Source of the DNA: Bacteroidales bacterium
Lineage (GTDB): Bacteria > Bacteroidota > Bacteroidia > Bacteroidales > Tenuifilaceae
Direction of reading: 5' to 3'
DNA: 53,119 nucleotides
Assembly: GCA_003818205.1 (NCBI GenBank)
Contig: RPRQ01000031.1
Location: 1-53,119 of the forward strand
Translations under genes and position numbers: made by a program
Notes under the pieces: model-generated
The model's database searches: none
What the model was told of the DNA's origin: nothing
The model's input: the letters and a program-made list of their open reading frames with translations, nothing else
Part shown: one piece after another, positions 44,053 to 53,009 of the stretch
How positions within the stretch are numbered: position 1 is the stretch's first letter
Layout: each line of letters begins with the position of its first letter

Positions 44053-44184
44053 AATGTCGTTTACTAAAAAATCTTACAATTAACTCTTTCAGGTCTATCG
44101 ACTCTGAAAGGTCAATTAGGTTGGTTAACCTGACAGAGTCTGAAAGACCTGTCGGCGTTTTAACAACTTTAAGTAACCGACATT
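44053..44184. mobile_element. family A MITE-like element, copy 2
   Basis: 132 bases with ends AATGTCGTTTACTAAA and the complement of AATGTCGGTTACTTAAA (44168-44184). Direct repeats GATAAATAATT flank it (44041-44051 and 44185-44195). The interior is a different palindrome from that of copy 1: CTTTCAGGTCTATCGACTCT paired with AGAGTCTGAAAGACCTGTCG. It has no coding capacity and sits upstream of parA. Confidence 0.8.
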
Positions 44185-44358
44185 GATAAATAATTATTCA
44201 AATCCACACCTAAGCGTATTCTATTATCATACAGCATATTGCTTGATAGTCATATAACATATAAATGCTATTAATCAGCCTTTAGCCAAGCAAAACCGAT
44301 AGTTTTAGATTTGATACGGCATCAAATAAATTCGTAGAGGTTTGTAAAAAAGATTTTC

Positions 44359-44366
44359 TATTTTTG
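44359..44366 (+). promoter_or_regulatory. possible -7 box upstream of parA
   Basis: TATTTTTG in a CTATTTTTGCA context fits the Bacteroidota TAnnTTTG box. The TTTG at 44341 is too close for an ideal -33 element. A second candidate, TATCTTTG at 44470-44477, lies closer to the parA start but lacks a -33 TTG. Confidence 0.35.
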
Positions 44367-44516
44367 CAGATACTCGCAACGGATAGGAATTGTTAATAAG
44401 ATGTTGGTAACAATTACCGTAATGTTTATATCCATTCGGGTAAAACGAAGGCTAAAAGGTAGTGATATATATCTTTGAGCCCCATGTTTCTTTTGTATCT
44501 GATAAATTATTACATA

Positions 44517-45323
44517 ATGGCAAAAGTTATTGCAATTGCTAACCAGAAGGGCGGAGTCGGAAAAACCACTACTGCAATTAACCTTGCAGCAAGCCTTGCT
44601 GTTCTTGAAAAAAGAGTACTACTAGTAGATGCCGATCCCCAGGCAAACGCTACCTCGGGCACGGGATTCGACCTTAGAAACATTAAAACTAGCATATACG
44701 AATGCTTGGTTGATGAGGTGAACCCCAAGGATATTATCCTGAATAGCGAGCTGAAAGGGCTAGATCTGATCCCCTCGAATATCGACCTGGTTGGCGCCGA
44801 GATTGAAATGCTCAACCTTCCTAATCGGGAGAAGATGCTGAAAGGTGTTATCGATCGGGTGAAAGATGACTACGATTTTGTGCTCATCGACTGCTCCCCT
44901 TCATTGGGTTTAATTACCGTTAATGCGCTCAGCGCCGCTGATTCAGTGATGATTCCCGTTCAGTGCGAATACTTTGCGCTTGAAGGGCTAGGAAAACTGC
45001 TCAACACCATTAAGATTATTCAAGCCCGTCTTAATACAGCCCTCGAAATTGAAGGATTCCTTCTAACCATGTACGATGCTCGTCTTCGATTATCGAATCA
45101 GGTTGTTGAAGAGGTCAAGAAGCATTTTCAGCAAATGGTTTTCGAAACCATCATTCAGCGTAACATTAAGCTTAGCGAGGCGCCAAGCTATGGCAAGCCG
45201 GTTATCCTTTACGATGCCGTTTCAACAGGATCAGCGAATTACGTAAACCTTGCACGTGAACTGCTTCAGCGTAACAGCATGACCAAGATTGACAGCAAGG
45301 AAAAGCAGATAATAGCGAAATAA
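44517..45323 (+). CDS. parA: chromosome-partitioning ATPase ParA (Soj)
   Basis: A 268-residue Walker-type ATPase that moves origins together with ParB. The deviant Walker A is KGGVGKTTT (residues 10-18), Walker A' [12 protein letters not shown], and Walker [13 protein letters not shown]. The ATG at 44517 ([13 protein letters not shown]) gives the family N-terminus. A longer in-frame start at 44475 (TTG) adds an unlikely hydrophobic extension. parB follows after 30 bases on the same strand. Confidence 0.93.
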   Translation: MAKVIAIANQKGGVGKTTTAINLAASLAVLEKRVLLVDADPQANATSGTGFDLRNIKTSIYECLVDEVNPKDIILNSELKGLDLIPSNIDLVGAEIEMLNLPNREKMLKGVIDRVKDDYDFVLIDCSPSLGLITVNALSAADSVMIPVQCEYFALEGLGKLLNTIKIIQARLNTALEIEGFLLTMYDARLRLSNQVVEEVKKHFQQMVFETIIQRNIKLSEAPSYGKPVILYDAVSTGSANYVNLARELLQRNSMTKIDSKEKQIIAK

Positions 45324-45353
45324 CATAAGCATTTTCAGGAAAACAGATAAGAT

Positions 45354-46247
45354 ATGAGTAAGAAAATGGTGCTTGGCCGAGGTCTTGGAGCTCTAATTGA
45401 GGGTGCAAACGATCAGGGGAACGAAACTATTGAGCACAGAATAACCAGCGAACTGGTTAACGAGATTGATATTGATAAGATTGATGCAAACCCTTACCAA
45501 CCCCGAACGACCTTCGATGAAGAAGCGTTGAACGAACTAGCGGAATCCATAAAGCGGTTGGGAATTATCCAACCGATTACCGTTCGCTCCAACGAAGGTA
45601 AGTTCCAGCTGATTTCGGGTGAACGCCGATTACGTGCAGCCAGAATAGCGGGATTGAAAAAAATTCCCGCCTACATCCGCACCGCTAACGATCAAGGGCT
45701 TCTAGAAATGGCTCTAGTAGAAAACATTCAGCGTGAAGATCTCGATTCCATTGAAGTTGCCATAAGCTACCAACGCCTTATCGAGGAGTGCAACCTTACT
45801 CAGGAGAACCTAGCCGACAGGGTTGGGAAGAAACGTGCTACCGTTGGAAACTACCTACGATTACTCAAACTCCCTGCCGAAATACAGCTTGGGCTTCGTG
45901 AACAAAGCCTAACGATGGGTCATGCAAGGGCATTAATTACCATTGACGATCCCATTGCTCAGCTTAAACTGTACAGAGCAATTCTTGAAAAAGACCTATC
46001 GGTGCGTAAAGCCGAGGAAGAAGTTCGTGCCCTACAGGAAAAGCATCCTGAGAAATCGCAGAAATTGAAAACCAATCGCGACCTTCCCCAAACCGAAGCA
46101 CAGCTGAAGGAACACCTAATCAATAAACTAGGTTGGGCTGCTGATATTAAAACAGGGGCAAAAGGTGATGGAAAAATTGTAATTTCGTACCATAACGAGC
46201 TTGAGCTACAAGAAATTATTCAAAAATTCAACAGTTTGGAGGGATAA
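45354..46247 (+). CDS. parB: chromosome-partitioning protein ParB
   Basis: A 297-residue ParB: a short MSKKMVLGRGLGALI N-terminus with the LGRGL motif that stimulates ParA, the CTP-binding ParB domain (ANPYQPR, SGERRLRAARIAG, ENIQREDL), a central HTH (LTQENLADRVGKKRATVGNY), and a C-terminal dimerisation helix. It binds parS sites and spreads as a CTP-dependent clamp. I did not find a confident parS palindrome in the window. The DUF5683 gene follows after 85 bases, which matches many Bacteroidota. Confidence 0.93.
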   Translation: MSKKMVLGRGLGALIEGANDQGNETIEHRITSELVNEIDIDKIDANPYQPRTTFDEEALNELAESIKRLGIIQPITVRSNEGKFQLISGERRLRAARIAGLKKIPAYIRTANDQGLLEMALVENIQREDLDSIEVAISYQRLIEECNLTQENLADRVGKKRATVGNYLRLLKLPAEIQLGLREQSLTMGHARALITIDDPIAQLKLYRAILEKDLSVRKAEEEVRALQEKHPEKSQKLKTNRDLPQTEAQLKEHLINKLGWAADIKTGAKGDGKIVISYHNELELQEIIQKFNSLEG

Positions 46248-46332
46248 TAACCCTGCTGTTTCCTCGTTTTCTCCTAAAATTAAAAGAACGTTGAGGGTAT
46301 TCCTTTCATCACATATTCGAAAAACAATTGTA

Positions 46333-47178
46333 ATGGGAATGGTATTTTTACTAATACCATTCTTCTCTTTTGGACAATTAGCCAAGAGCAAGCCATCTAA
46401 ACATTTTTTCGACAGTTTAAAAACGAAACACCTCTGGCTTGGGGCTCAGGTTGTTCCAGGATTCGGACAAATTTACAACAAGCAGTATGGCAAAGCAGCC
46501 GTATTATATGTTGGGATGGGCAGCATGCTTTACATGGGTATTCGTTCCAATAACACTTATAAGCGTTACCTTTCGGAGTACAACAATCTCGATCCTGTGT
46601 TTTCCGACATGGATTACTACGAAAAAAGGTATTTAAGGGAGAAACATACCCGTAACTTTTTCTTAGCTGGCGCAGGAGCATTTTATTTAGCAAGCGTAAT
46701 TGATGCCTTAGTGGTTTACAATAAAGACCAGCACTCCCCGGCAACAGCAACTATTCTTTCTACCGTTCTTCCTGGAGCGGGTCAGGTTTATAACCGAAAA
46801 CTATGGAAGGTTCCGGTAATCTATGGCGGGATATACACAATGGTGTTCTTGGTCGATTGGAATAATAGAAGGTACATTAGGACAAAAAAAGCCATTAGGG
46901 AGTTCCCAAATGATGAGTATAACGGATTACGACCCGTTGAAGATCTAAAATTATACCGTGATATTTTCCGAAAAAATAGGGACTTAGCTTTTGCAGGGCT
47001 TATTGGTGTTTATGTCCTAAATATTATCGATGCGAATGTTGATGCTCACCTTTACGATTGGAACGTTAATGATGATCTATCATTTCATGTTGAACCTACC
47101 ATTTTAAATAATAACTTTGCATCAACGGCATACCCTCAACCCGCATTTGGGTTAAGCTGTACAATTAATTTTAAATAA
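46333..47178 (+). CDS. DUF5683 membrane-associated protein
   Basis: A ~281-residue protein with an N-terminal hydrophobic signal (MGMVFLLIPFFSFG). It has the DUF5683 features LGAQVVPGFGQIYNKQYGKA and, later, a second VLPGAGQVYNRKLWKVPV repeat, each followed by a hydrophobic segment. Its function is unknown. The gene lies between parB and the transglycosylase, which is its normal place in Bacteroidota. I chose the ATG at 46333; an in-frame TTG at 46291 or 46201 would give a longer N-terminus, the latter overlapping parB by 47 bases. Confidence 0.8.
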   Translation: MGMVFLLIPFFSFGQLAKSKPSKHFFDSLKTKHLWLGAQVVPGFGQIYNKQYGKAAVLYVGMGSMLYMGIRSNNTYKRYLSEYNNLDPVFSDMDYYEKRYLREKHTRNFFLAGAGAFYLASVIDALVVYNKDQHSPATATILSTVLPGAGQVYNRKLWKVPVIYGGIYTMVFLVDWNNRRYIRTKKAIREFPNDEYNGLRPVEDLKLYRDIFRKNRDLAFAGLIGVYVLNIIDANVDAHLYDWNVNDDLSFHVEPTILNNNFASTAYPQPAFGLSCTINFK

Positions 47179-47184
47179 AAGAAG

Positions 47185-48696
47185 ATGAAAAAATTTATAA
47201 AATACCCTGCTATTATAGTTTGTGTGCTGATTTTCAATTCAATAAGAGCGCAGGTATCTAACCCTGCTATCAAAGATTCGACCTTGGAGCGGATTAGCCT
47301 ATCGATGGACTTTAACAACAACCTCGATAGCCTATTAAACCTATGGTACGTTCAACAGTCGGTTGATTCGAACAATCTAATAGTTGGAATTGAGATTGAC
47401 AGCACTTTACCAATCATAAACCTTCCCGACTCTGTTTATATAAAACGTCTTGCCAGAATAAATTCAGCAATCGATCTCCCTTACAACAGTATAGTTAGAA
47501 GTTATATATCGATGTACACTCACAACAAAAAGGATTTAGTGGGTGTAATGATGGGTTTATCCGATTACTACTTCCCCATTTTTGAGGAAATCTTAGATAT
47601 TTATCAGCTACCGCAAGAGTTCCGTTTTCTACCAATCATTGAATCTGCACTGAATCCAAGAGCCGTTTCACGGGTTGGAGCAACCGGTCTATGGCAATTC
47701 ATGTACGGAACGGGTAGGATGTACAAGTTAACCATCAACTCCTACGTTGATGAGCGACGAGATCCTATCGCTTCTACACATGCAGCTGCACGTTTCATTA
47801 AAGATTTGTACTCAATATATAAAGACTGGACACTGGTTATTGCTGCCTATAACTGCGGCCCGGGCAATGTGAACAAAGCCATACGTAGAGCAGGAGGCAA
47901 AAAGAACTACTGGGATATTTACTACTATTTACCCCGTGAAACGAGAGGCTATGTGCCAGCCTTTATTGCCGCAAACTACGCATACTACTACCATAAAGAG
48001 CACAATATTAAACCACAAGCCATTAATGTTCCCCTAACATCCGATACCTTGATGGTGAATAAACTGCTTCATCTTCAGCAGGTATCAGAAGTACTGGGAA
48101 TCCCTATTAACCTGATTCGAGATTTGAACCCTCAGTTTAAGCTCGATATTATCCCTGCAAGGGAAAGGGCTTTTGCGCTCAAGCTCCCCGTTGATGCGGT
48201 GGGCTCATTTATTGATAAAGAAAAGGAGATATTTGCCTATAAGGATAGCGTGTTTTTTAATCGAAAGAATAGCATTAACCCCATAAAATATACATCCTCC
48301 TATCAGTACGATGTTCCTGCAGGAAGCGTTAAGTATGATTATAGAGTTCAATCGGGCGATGTTCTTGGAACCATAGCCGAAAGGTTTGGCGTTACAGCAT
48401 CACAGCTCCGCTCATGGAATAACATTTACGGAAATATGATTAGAGTTAACCAAAAGTTAGCCATTTATGTATCGCCCCGAGTAGCAGCTCAGCTAGGAAT
48501 TACAGCCCCTAAGCAGCAATCGACTTCAAAGGTTGAAGCGGGGTATATCGTTCACACCGTAAAGGCTGGCGATACGCTTTGGACCATTGCCCGTCAGTAC
48601 CCTGGCGTTTCAGGCGATGACATTATTAAAATCAATAACCTTAAGAGCGACAGGGTCTATCCTGGGCAAACCCTAAAGATTAAACCGAAGAGCTAA
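47185..48696 (+). CDS. LysM-containing MltD-type lytic transglycosylase
   Basis: A 503-residue secreted protein with signal peptide (ends ...IRAQ near residue 23). The SLT/MltD domain lies at about 115-270, with the catalytic Glu E153 in IIESALNP, then GATGLWQFMYGTG, and AAYNCGPGNV. Two LysM domains at the C-terminus (about 386-431 and 453-501) bind peptidoglycan (YRVQSGDVLGTIAERFG and HTVKAGDTLWTIARQYP). It cleaves glycan strands to anhydro-muropeptides during wall remodelling. It is 6 bases after the DUF5683 gene, in the same run as parAB. Confidence 0.9.
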   Translation: MKKFIKYPAIIVCVLIFNSIRAQVSNPAIKDSTLERISLSMDFNNNLDSLLNLWYVQQSVDSNNLIVGIEIDSTLPIINLPDSVYIKRLARINSAIDLPYNSIVRSYISMYTHNKKDLVGVMMGLSDYYFPIFEEILDIYQLPQEFRFLPIIESALNPRAVSRVGATGLWQFMYGTGRMYKLTINSYVDERRDPIASTHAAARFIKDLYSIYKDWTLVIAAYNCGPGNVNKAIRRAGGKKNYWDIYYYLPRETRGYVPAFIAANYAYYYHKEHNIKPQAINVPLTSDTLMVNKLLHLQQVSEVLGIPINLIRDLNPQFKLDIIPARERAFALKLPVDAVGSFIDKEKEIFAYKDSVFFNRKNSINPIKYTSSYQYDVPAGSVKYDYRVQSGDVLGTIAERFGVTASQLRSWNNIYGNMIRVNQKLAIYVSPRVAAQLGITAPKQQSTSKVEAGYIVHTVKAGDTLWTIARQYPGVSGDDIIKINNLKSDRVYPGQTLKIKPKS

Positions 48697-48855
48697 TACC
48701 TACGTCACCTCGGATACACTTTAAAAAAACAGAGAATTACAGCTCTGTTAACCTTTTAGATGGAAAGATGGTTATTCAAAAAAATGTATTGAGTATTGCA
48801 AGTAAGATAGGCTTTTGCGAAAAATATTGCTATTTTACTTTAAATTAGTTAAATT

Positions 48856-49081
48856 GTAAATATTCAGCAATACTATGAAATGAAATATAAACCACGGAGA
48901 CACGCAGAACACAGAGAATGTTTATAAATATAGTTGCTATTAACAAAATCTTAAACGTTTAATTTATGGTTTTTCATTGATGGAGAAGAACGAAACAATC
49001 GATAAGTCTAACTAGTAAATAGAAGAAATCTCCGTGTTCCCTGCCGGCAGGCAGGTCTGTGTCTCCGTGGTGAATGGTTAC
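48856..49081. mobile_element. family C MITE-like element, inverted copy
   Basis: 226 bases bounded by GTAAATATTCAGCAATACT on the left and TGAATGGTTAC on the right, in opposite orientation to the copies at 26485 and 32220. Near-matching flanks GTTAAATT (48848-48855) and GTAAAATT (49082-49089) are a probable 8-bp target duplication with one difference. Inside is a GC-rich palindrome (49041-49055), which suggests a nested insertion. Confidence 0.72.
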
Positions 49082-49096
49082 GTAAAATTATTTTAG

Positions 49097-49192
49097 AAAC
49101 TCCGTGGCCTCTGTGTTCCCCGCCTACCAAAGAGCTAGTTCGGCGAGCAGGTCCGTGGTTTTTGTTTTTTTCGTCTATTGATGAATAATTAC
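49097..49192. repeat. partial family C element reaching into the SGNH hydrolase start
   Basis: Only one arm of the element is seen: CTCCGTGGCCTCTGTGTTCC, then a GC-rich stretch, then CCGTGGTTTTTG and the end TGATGAATAATTAC. The end contains the ATG at 49181. Confidence 0.65.
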
Positions 49193-49207
49193 AGAAAGCC
49201 TTTACTC

Positions 49208-50746
49208 ATGGTAAAGCCCTATAAAATATTCTTACTCCTTTTATTCCTAGCCATCATCGCATTAATCCCTACACTTTTTTTTCCAAGTGAAGGGATAAAA
49301 ATTGGTTCAATTACCCTTCGATACCCAGGTATCAACCAGCTGCTAGGCCCTGATACTTCACAAAGTACGCTATTCATTAAACCCGAAATTGCGCTACTCG
49401 ACAAAGTCGTTGACAGCACGCTTAACGCAAGGCAAACCCTTCTAGCATTAAAGAGCGATTCAATACCAATCAAAGATTCTATCGAAGCAAACGATACAGC
49501 CCAAGCGTTTAGCGCCGATTATCTGAAAGCTAGAATTATTAAGCTAGAGTTCGCCGACAGTAACCACCAATCACTAAACGGTTTCTTCGAATCGCTACGC
49601 AGTATGACCTACAATAAAAATCAGATAAGAGTGCTTCACTACGGCGATTCGCAGATTGAAGGTGATAGAATTACTTCCTACTTACGTTCTAGGCTGCAAG
49701 TTAAGTTTGGAGGAGGAGGAATTGGTCTGGTTCATGCACTTCCCCAAAGTAGCCAAACTGGTTATGTTTTACAATCAACATCTTCTAACTGGGAGAAAAC
49801 AACATTAGCCGATCACGATAAATCGCTTTCGGGAATCAATCGATATGGCGTACTAGGTGGGTACTCATCCTTTTCGTCAAATCATACTATTTTCTCAAAA
49901 ACAACGAATGAAGCATGGATACAGTTTAAGCGAACGGGAGGGGTAAACAGCTCGGCGCGAAAATTCGAAAGAATCAGGATATTCTATGGGTTTAACACCA
50001 AACCATTTATGGTTCAGCTCGATTCCGATGGAAAGACCAATGATGCCGAGCTGATTCCGAATACCAACAAGTTAGCCACTATATCGTGGAATATAAGCCA
50101 AAAAACTAGCGCGTTCGAGATTAAATTCAAGGGGGATAGCAGCCCGCTTATCTTTGGTATATCATTTGAAACCAAGAATGGTATTGCCGTTGATAACATT
50201 CCTATTCGAGGGAGTTCAGGAACCGATTTCACAAAAACCGATTTGGCCTTTATGAAGGATATGCTTCGAATGATGAATGTTAAGCTTATCATTCTCCAGT
50301 TTGGGGTTAATGTAGTACCCAATATCGTTGAAAACTATAGATACTATCAAAATCAGCTATACAATCAGGTCAAAGCCATTCAGGGTGCTCTACCCGATGT
50401 GTCAATAATTATAATTGGTGTTTCAGATGTTTCGAGGAAAGAGGGGCTTCGTTTCTCCTCCTATCCAAATATCGAGAAGATTCGGGATGCGCAGAGGCAA
50501 GCAGCATTCAAGGCAGGAATTCCCTTTTGGGATTGCTACACAGCGATGGGTGGTAATAACTCCATGGCCGCTTGGGCAAACGCAAACCCACCGCTTGCTT
50601 CAAAAGATTTCATTCATTTTACCAATCGGGGGGCGAATCTGATTGCCGAAATGTTCTATGCAGCTTTAATCTCGGAATATGAGGGTTATCTAGAGAATAG
50701 AGTAAAACCAATAGATTCAATAAGTATTTCAAAAAGCACCAATTAG
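49208..50746 (+). CDS. SGNH/GDSL-family hydrolase, likely surface-acylation partner
   Basis: A ~512-residue protein with one N-terminal transmembrane segment (KIFLLLLFLAIIALI). The SGNH residues are present: HYGDSQIEGDRI (D147-S148; the Ser nucleophile), ILQFGVNVV as a degenerate Asn block, and KDFIHFTNRGANLI carrying the Asp-His pair. I prefer the ATG at 49208, directly before the TM; an upstream ATG at 49181 lies within a repeat end. It is 1 base from the MBOAT gene. Such pairs (compare PatA/PatB and AlgI/AlgJ) transfer acetyl groups to wall or capsule polysaccharides; the substrate here is unknown. Confidence 0.82.
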   Translation: MVKPYKIFLLLLFLAIIALIPTLFFPSEGIKIGSITLRYPGINQLLGPDTSQSTLFIKPEIALLDKVVDSTLNARQTLLALKSDSIPIKDSIEANDTAQAFSADYLKARIIKLEFADSNHQSLNGFFESLRSMTYNKNQIRVLHYGDSQIEGDRITSYLRSRLQVKFGGGGIGLVHALPQSSQTGYVLQSTSSNWEKTTLADHDKSLSGINRYGVLGGYSSFSSNHTIFSKTTNEAWIQFKRTGGVNSSARKFERIRIFYGFNTKPFMVQLDSDGKTNDAELIPNTNKLATISWNISQKTSAFEIKFKGDSSPLIFGISFETKNGIAVDNIPIRGSSGTDFTKTDLAFMKDMLRMMNVKLIILQFGVNVVPNIVENYRYYQNQLYNQVKAIQGALPDVSIIIIGVSDVSRKEGLRFSSYPNIEKIRDAQRQAAFKAGIPFWDCYTAMGGNNSMAAWANANPPLASKDFIHFTNRGANLIAEMFYAALISEYEGYLENRVKPIDSISISKSTN

Positions 50747-50747
50747 C

Positions 50748-52277
50748 ATGGGCGAAATCTGGCACTGTATAATAAAGGTCTTCACCTACACCGAGAGTAG
50801 CCCAATAATCTTCACCGAGGTTTCGTTCTGGGTGTTCTTTACCTTGCTGATGCTCGGATACTCATTTGTTTTTCGGAAACCGTATCTAAGAACGATTTAC
50901 CTTCTACTTTTCAGCTTTTTTTTCTACTATAAGTCGAGCGGGTTATTTTTTGTATTACTCATCTTTGCTACCATTTGCGATTACACTACAGGGATACTAA
51001 TTCCAATCTCATCAAAAAAATGGGTAAAAAAATTACTTGTCGGGATCAGCGTTGCCATTAATCTTGGGGTTCTAGCGTACTTTAAGTACGCTTACTTCTT
51101 TACAACCTCTATCAATAGCTTTCTTGGAACAAACTTTGAGGTGGTGAACTACCTATCGCTTTGGACAAACCAGCTCTTCAACGCCCATTTCGATACCCTA
51201 ACAATACTACTTCCTGTAGGAATATCGTTTTATACCTTTCAAACCATCAGCTACACAGTTGATATTTATAGAGAGAAGCTAAAACCCGTTCGGAATATTC
51301 TCGATTTCGGCTTTTACGTTTCGTTCTTCCCACAGCTTGTTGCTGGGCCCATTGTACGTGCAGCTGAATTTATCCCACAGATTTACAAGAAATACAGCCT
51401 TAGCTGGCAGGAGTTCAACCATGCCTACTACCTAATACTGAACGGGCTAATAAAAAAGATGCTCATCTCCGATTTCATCTCCATCAACTTCGTTGATAGG
51501 GTTTTCGATAGCCCTTCGAGCTACTCAGGGTTTGAGAATCTGATGGCTACCTATGGCTATGCCTTACAGATTTACTGCGACTTTTCGGGCTATACCGATA
51601 TTGCCATTGGCGTAGCGCTTCTGCTCGGATTTAGGCTGCCCATTAACTTCAACTCACCCTATAAAGCGGTAAATATCACCGATTTTTGGCGACGTTGGCA
51701 TATATCGCTCTCAACATGGCTAAGGGATTACCTATACATACCATTAGGGGGAAATCGAAAGGGAAAGGTAATATCCTACCTTAACCTGATGATAACCATG
51801 CTTCTTGGCGGTCTATGGCATGGTGCAAACATCCGATTTGTAGTATGGGGAGGTATTCATGGCCTCTCATTGGTTATTCACAAGCTATGGCTTAGCATAT
51901 TCCCAACCCCGAAGGGAAAATCTTCTACTTGGAAAAGGTTTCTTGCAGGTTTTGTAACCTTTCAGGTGGTATGCTTATCGTGGGTTTTCTTCCGAACATC
52001 GAGTATCGATAAGGCAATGGAGATGCTAAATCAGATACATAGCAGGTTTGGCATGGAATCAATTATTTCGGCAATTACAAACCAAATTGGCATTTACGGA
52101 TTAATTACGATTGGATTTGCCATTCACTGGCTACCTGTTTCGTTCAAGGAATCGTATAGGGGTGCATTCATAAAATCAACGCTAGCACTCAAGGTTGTTG
52201 CTACGCTGTTAATCGCCTTTATAATACTTCAATTCAAGGCATCGGAAATTCAACCATTCATCTACTTCAGGTTTTGA
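50748..52277 (+). CDS. MBOAT-family O-acyltransferase (DltB/AlgI-like)
   Basis: A 509-residue integral membrane protein with about 11-12 TM segments. Conserved features are PVGISFYTFQTISYTVDIYR, FPQLVAGPIVRA, DFWRRWHISLSTWLRDYLYI and the catalytic His H358 in LLGGLWHGANI. The family moves acyl groups across the membrane to a polymer or partner enzyme. The partner is the SGNH hydrolase directly upstream. Length and layout are normal for AlgI/DltB relatives in Bacteroidota. Confidence 0.9.
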   Translation: MGEIWHCIIKVFTYTESSPIIFTEVSFWVFFTLLMLGYSFVFRKPYLRTIYLLLFSFFFYYKSSGLFFVLLIFATICDYTTGILIPISSKKWVKKLLVGISVAINLGVLAYFKYAYFFTTSINSFLGTNFEVVNYLSLWTNQLFNAHFDTLTILLPVGISFYTFQTISYTVDIYREKLKPVRNILDFGFYVSFFPQLVAGPIVRAAEFIPQIYKKYSLSWQEFNHAYYLILNGLIKKMLISDFISINFVDRVFDSPSSYSGFENLMATYGYALQIYCDFSGYTDIAIGVALLLGFRLPINFNSPYKAVNITDFWRRWHISLSTWLRDYLYIPLGGNRKGKVISYLNLMITMLLGGLWHGANIRFVVWGGIHGLSLVIHKLWLSIFPTPKGKSSTWKRFLAGFVTFQVVCLSWVFFRTSSIDKAMEMLNQIHSRFGMESIISAITNQIGIYGLITIGFAIHWLPVSFKESYRGAFIKSTLALKVVATLLIAFIILQFKASEIQPFIYFRF

Positions 52278-52340
52278 GAGCAATTTAGTCACACACAATT
52301 CATCAATTATTAATACCTTTCCTGTCCTAAATTCAAACCT

Positions 52341-52931
52341 ATGATGATAAAAATTAGAAATCTGGCAATAATCTTGACCTTGGTGCTAGCCTATAGCTGT
52401 AGCGTTAAAAAGCAACAAGTAATCTCCAATGCTCAACCATTAAACGATGAGTTTATTAAACCTGAACAGTTCGCCTTTATTGAATATATCCAAACTCAGG
52501 ATGGAAAGGTATTAAGCGGAGTTGCCCCGGAAGGAAGAAGAATCGATGGCCCTACATACCATTTCGACAAGGAGACCCAGCAGCTTAATATTTATCGAGA
52601 GGTAAATTTTTTGAAGGATACCGTTAAGGCAATCCTTGGCAATGGAGGAGTACTCAAGGGGGCTGCTGGCAGCGGGCTTTCGCTACGGTTAACGCCTATC
52701 GGCAAATTCCCTTTTACCATGAATAAGCTGATTATAGTAAAGGTCAGTAGCCAGGGCGTTCATATAATCTTTGATAAAGAGGAGGCTATAATAAAAAAGG
52801 GCGAAGAGTGGATAAGATCATCATCAACCATTGATACGATTAGGATGGAAACTCCTGCAATTATTAGATTTACCACAACCTCATCGATCCGCTACCATGG
52901 AATGATAGATAAGAAAGGGATAACTCAATAG
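52341..52931 (+). CDS. lipoprotein of unknown function
   Basis: A 196-residue protein with a lipoprotein signal (LTLVLAYSC, Cys at about 20). The mature part has no domain I recognise; it is beta-rich, with a Gly-rich middle (LGNGGVLKGAAGSGLSLRL). It lies 63 bases after the MBOAT gene on the same strand and may belong to the same acylation locus, though there is no functional evidence. The start may be the first or second of two adjacent ATGs. Confidence 0.7.
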   Translation: MMIKIRNLAIILTLVLAYSCSVKKQQVISNAQPLNDEFIKPEQFAFIEYIQTQDGKVLSGVAPEGRRIDGPTYHFDKETQQLNIYREVNFLKDTVKAILGNGGVLKGAAGSGLSLRLTPIGKFPFTMNKLIIVKVSSQGVHIIFDKEEAIIKKGEEWIRSSSTIDTIRMETPAIIRFTTTSSIRYHGMIDKKGITQ

Positions 52932-53009
52932 GGTAGTACAATTTCTAGCAGAGTGCATATATAAGCAAGTTATGTGCAACGCAGGTGCCACATATAACAA
53001 TGATACAGA

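Noticed and set aside
44081-44156. Long palindrome upstream of parA as a possible parS or origin element
   Set aside because: It is the interior of a family A mobile element and does not match the parS consensus.
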